Position numbers and translations under genes: made by a program
In this document: positions 4,412 through 5,012 of the stretch, piece by piece
Numbering within the stretch: the stretch's first letter is position 1
How the letters are laid out: each line of letters starts with the position of its first letter
Notes under the pieces: model-generated
The model's input: the letters and a program-made list of their open reading frames with translations, nothing else
Told to the model about the DNA's origin: nothing
Database searches by the model: none
Origin: Pseudobdellovibrio sp.
GTDB taxonomy: Bacteria; Bdellovibrionota; Bdellovibrionia; Bdellovibrionales; Bdellovibrionaceae
Reading direction: 5' to 3'
DNA: 5,012 bases
Assembly (NCBI GenBank): GCA_025449725.1
Contig: JANWIU010000057.1
Coordinates: 1 to 5,012 of the forward strand

Positions 4412-5012
4412 ATGAGGTGTTTGTTCGCTGCCGCATTTTTATTATCTATCATCGTTTGCTCTGATGCATTTGCGCAGAGATCGCGCGGTACTTTTCGTTC
4501 AACAAAAGTCGGAGTAACACTGACCAGTTACACGGGCCCTGCCAATACTTCGTTTTCAGAAGGCAGTGCCGGGCACGGTTTGGAATTCTCTGTGGACAGC
4601 GGCAGTGGCTTCTTTCGCTACTATTACCGTGCGCGAATTAATCAGTCTTTAGGCAGTCAGAATTTTATTAAAAACGGCACAACTTTTTTTACGGATTACG
4701 ATTTTTATTCAATTGAACCTGAAATCGGGCTTTCGATTTATCCTGTTCAGCGCGGAGAGCGCGGTTTAAATATTTATTTATGGGGCTCTGGAAACCTTAG
4801 TTATAACTATTTGGATTTGCGAACGGTGCCGGCCGGAGTGAGGGTTGACCCTAAAAGCCAGGCCTTAGGTTACGGGTTCGGCGGTGGAATCGGATTTGAA
4901 TTTATCATGCACACGACGAAGGACGGTAAACGTATAATGATTTACAGTGAAGCCGGATTCCGTCAGGGTGAAGCACCATTGGCAGGGCAAACCGCATTTC
5001 AAGTCGGCGGAT
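4412..5012 (+). CDS. Exported outer-membrane-type protein, probable beta-barrel (5' part)
   Basis: The frame is open from ATG 4412 to the window edge (200 residues seen; the 3' end is outside). It begins with a Sec signal peptide: MRC, a hydrophobic core at 4-16, and a clear AFA-Q cleavage site after Ala21. The mature part has amphipathic strand patterns rich in Tyr, Phe and Gly (FFRYYYRARI, GLNIYLWGSGNLSYNYL, GYGFGGGIGFEFIM, MIYSEAGFR) broken by polar turns, as expected of an outer-membrane beta-barrel. I recognise no specific family. The start is unusual: TAAGG ends one base before the ATG, too close for a normal site, and an in-frame TAA at 4406 excludes a longer form. A TTG at 4421 with GAGG 3 bases upstream is an alternative but would lose the Arg of the signal peptide. 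It is divergent from the lipoprotein gene by 247 bases. Confidence 0.7.
   Translation, partial: MRCLFAAAFLLSIIVCSDAFAQRSRGTFRSTKVGVTLTSYTGPANTSFSEGSAGHGLEFSVDSGSGFFRYYYRARINQSLGSQNFIKNGTTFFTDYDFYSIEPEIGLSIYPVQRGERGLNIYLWGSGNLSYNYLDLRTVPAGVRVDPKSQALGYGFGGGIGFEFIMHTTKDGKRIMIYSEAGFRQGEAPLAGQTAFQVGG

Overview
The window looks like ordinary chromosome from a moderately AT-rich Gram-negative bacterium. A lipoprotein and a signal-peptide-bearing outer-membrane-type protein imply an outer membrane. The style of the genes (a solo receiver joined to trxB, a Ser/Thr/Asn-rich lipoprotein) reminds me of Bdellovibrionota, but I infer this from memory and no marker gene proves it. I see no insertion sequence, CRISPR array, tRNA, rRNA or phage gene.

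Layout. Positions 2-127 hold the last 41 codons of an unrecognised plus-strand gene. It converges on a small minus-strand [2Fe-2S] ferredoxin gene (294-596), and between them lies a near-ideal bidirectional terminator (18-bp perfect inverted repeat, 199-243). The ferredoxin gene is divergent from a short-chain dehydrogenase/reductase gene (625-1326) across only 28 bases. After a 52-base gap come thioredoxin reductase trxB (1379-2335) and a solo response-regulator receiver gene (2335-2835), which overlap by one base (TAATG). A second textbook bidirectional terminator (2895-2927) separates this rightward group from a leftward gene for a lipoprotein that reads as a six-bladed beta-propeller (2950-4164). 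A 247-base divergent intergenic region carries several candidate operator-like repeats. It leads into the 5' part of a plus-strand gene for an exported, probably beta-barrel, outer-membrane protein (4412 to the window end, 200 codons visible).

How they fit together. Ferredoxin, SDR and thioredoxin reductase are all redox proteins acting in the cytoplasm. TrxB passes NADPH electrons to thioredoxin, and the coupled receiver is likely made in fixed ratio to it, which hints at (but does not prove) a link between redox state and signalling. The right third encodes envelope proteins unrelated to the redox group. Nothing here is a clear undescribed system. The points most worth a second look are the trxB-receiver coupling, the ring-closing propeller architecture of the lipoprotein, the atypical SDR active site, and the repeat-rich divergent control region at 4165-4411.
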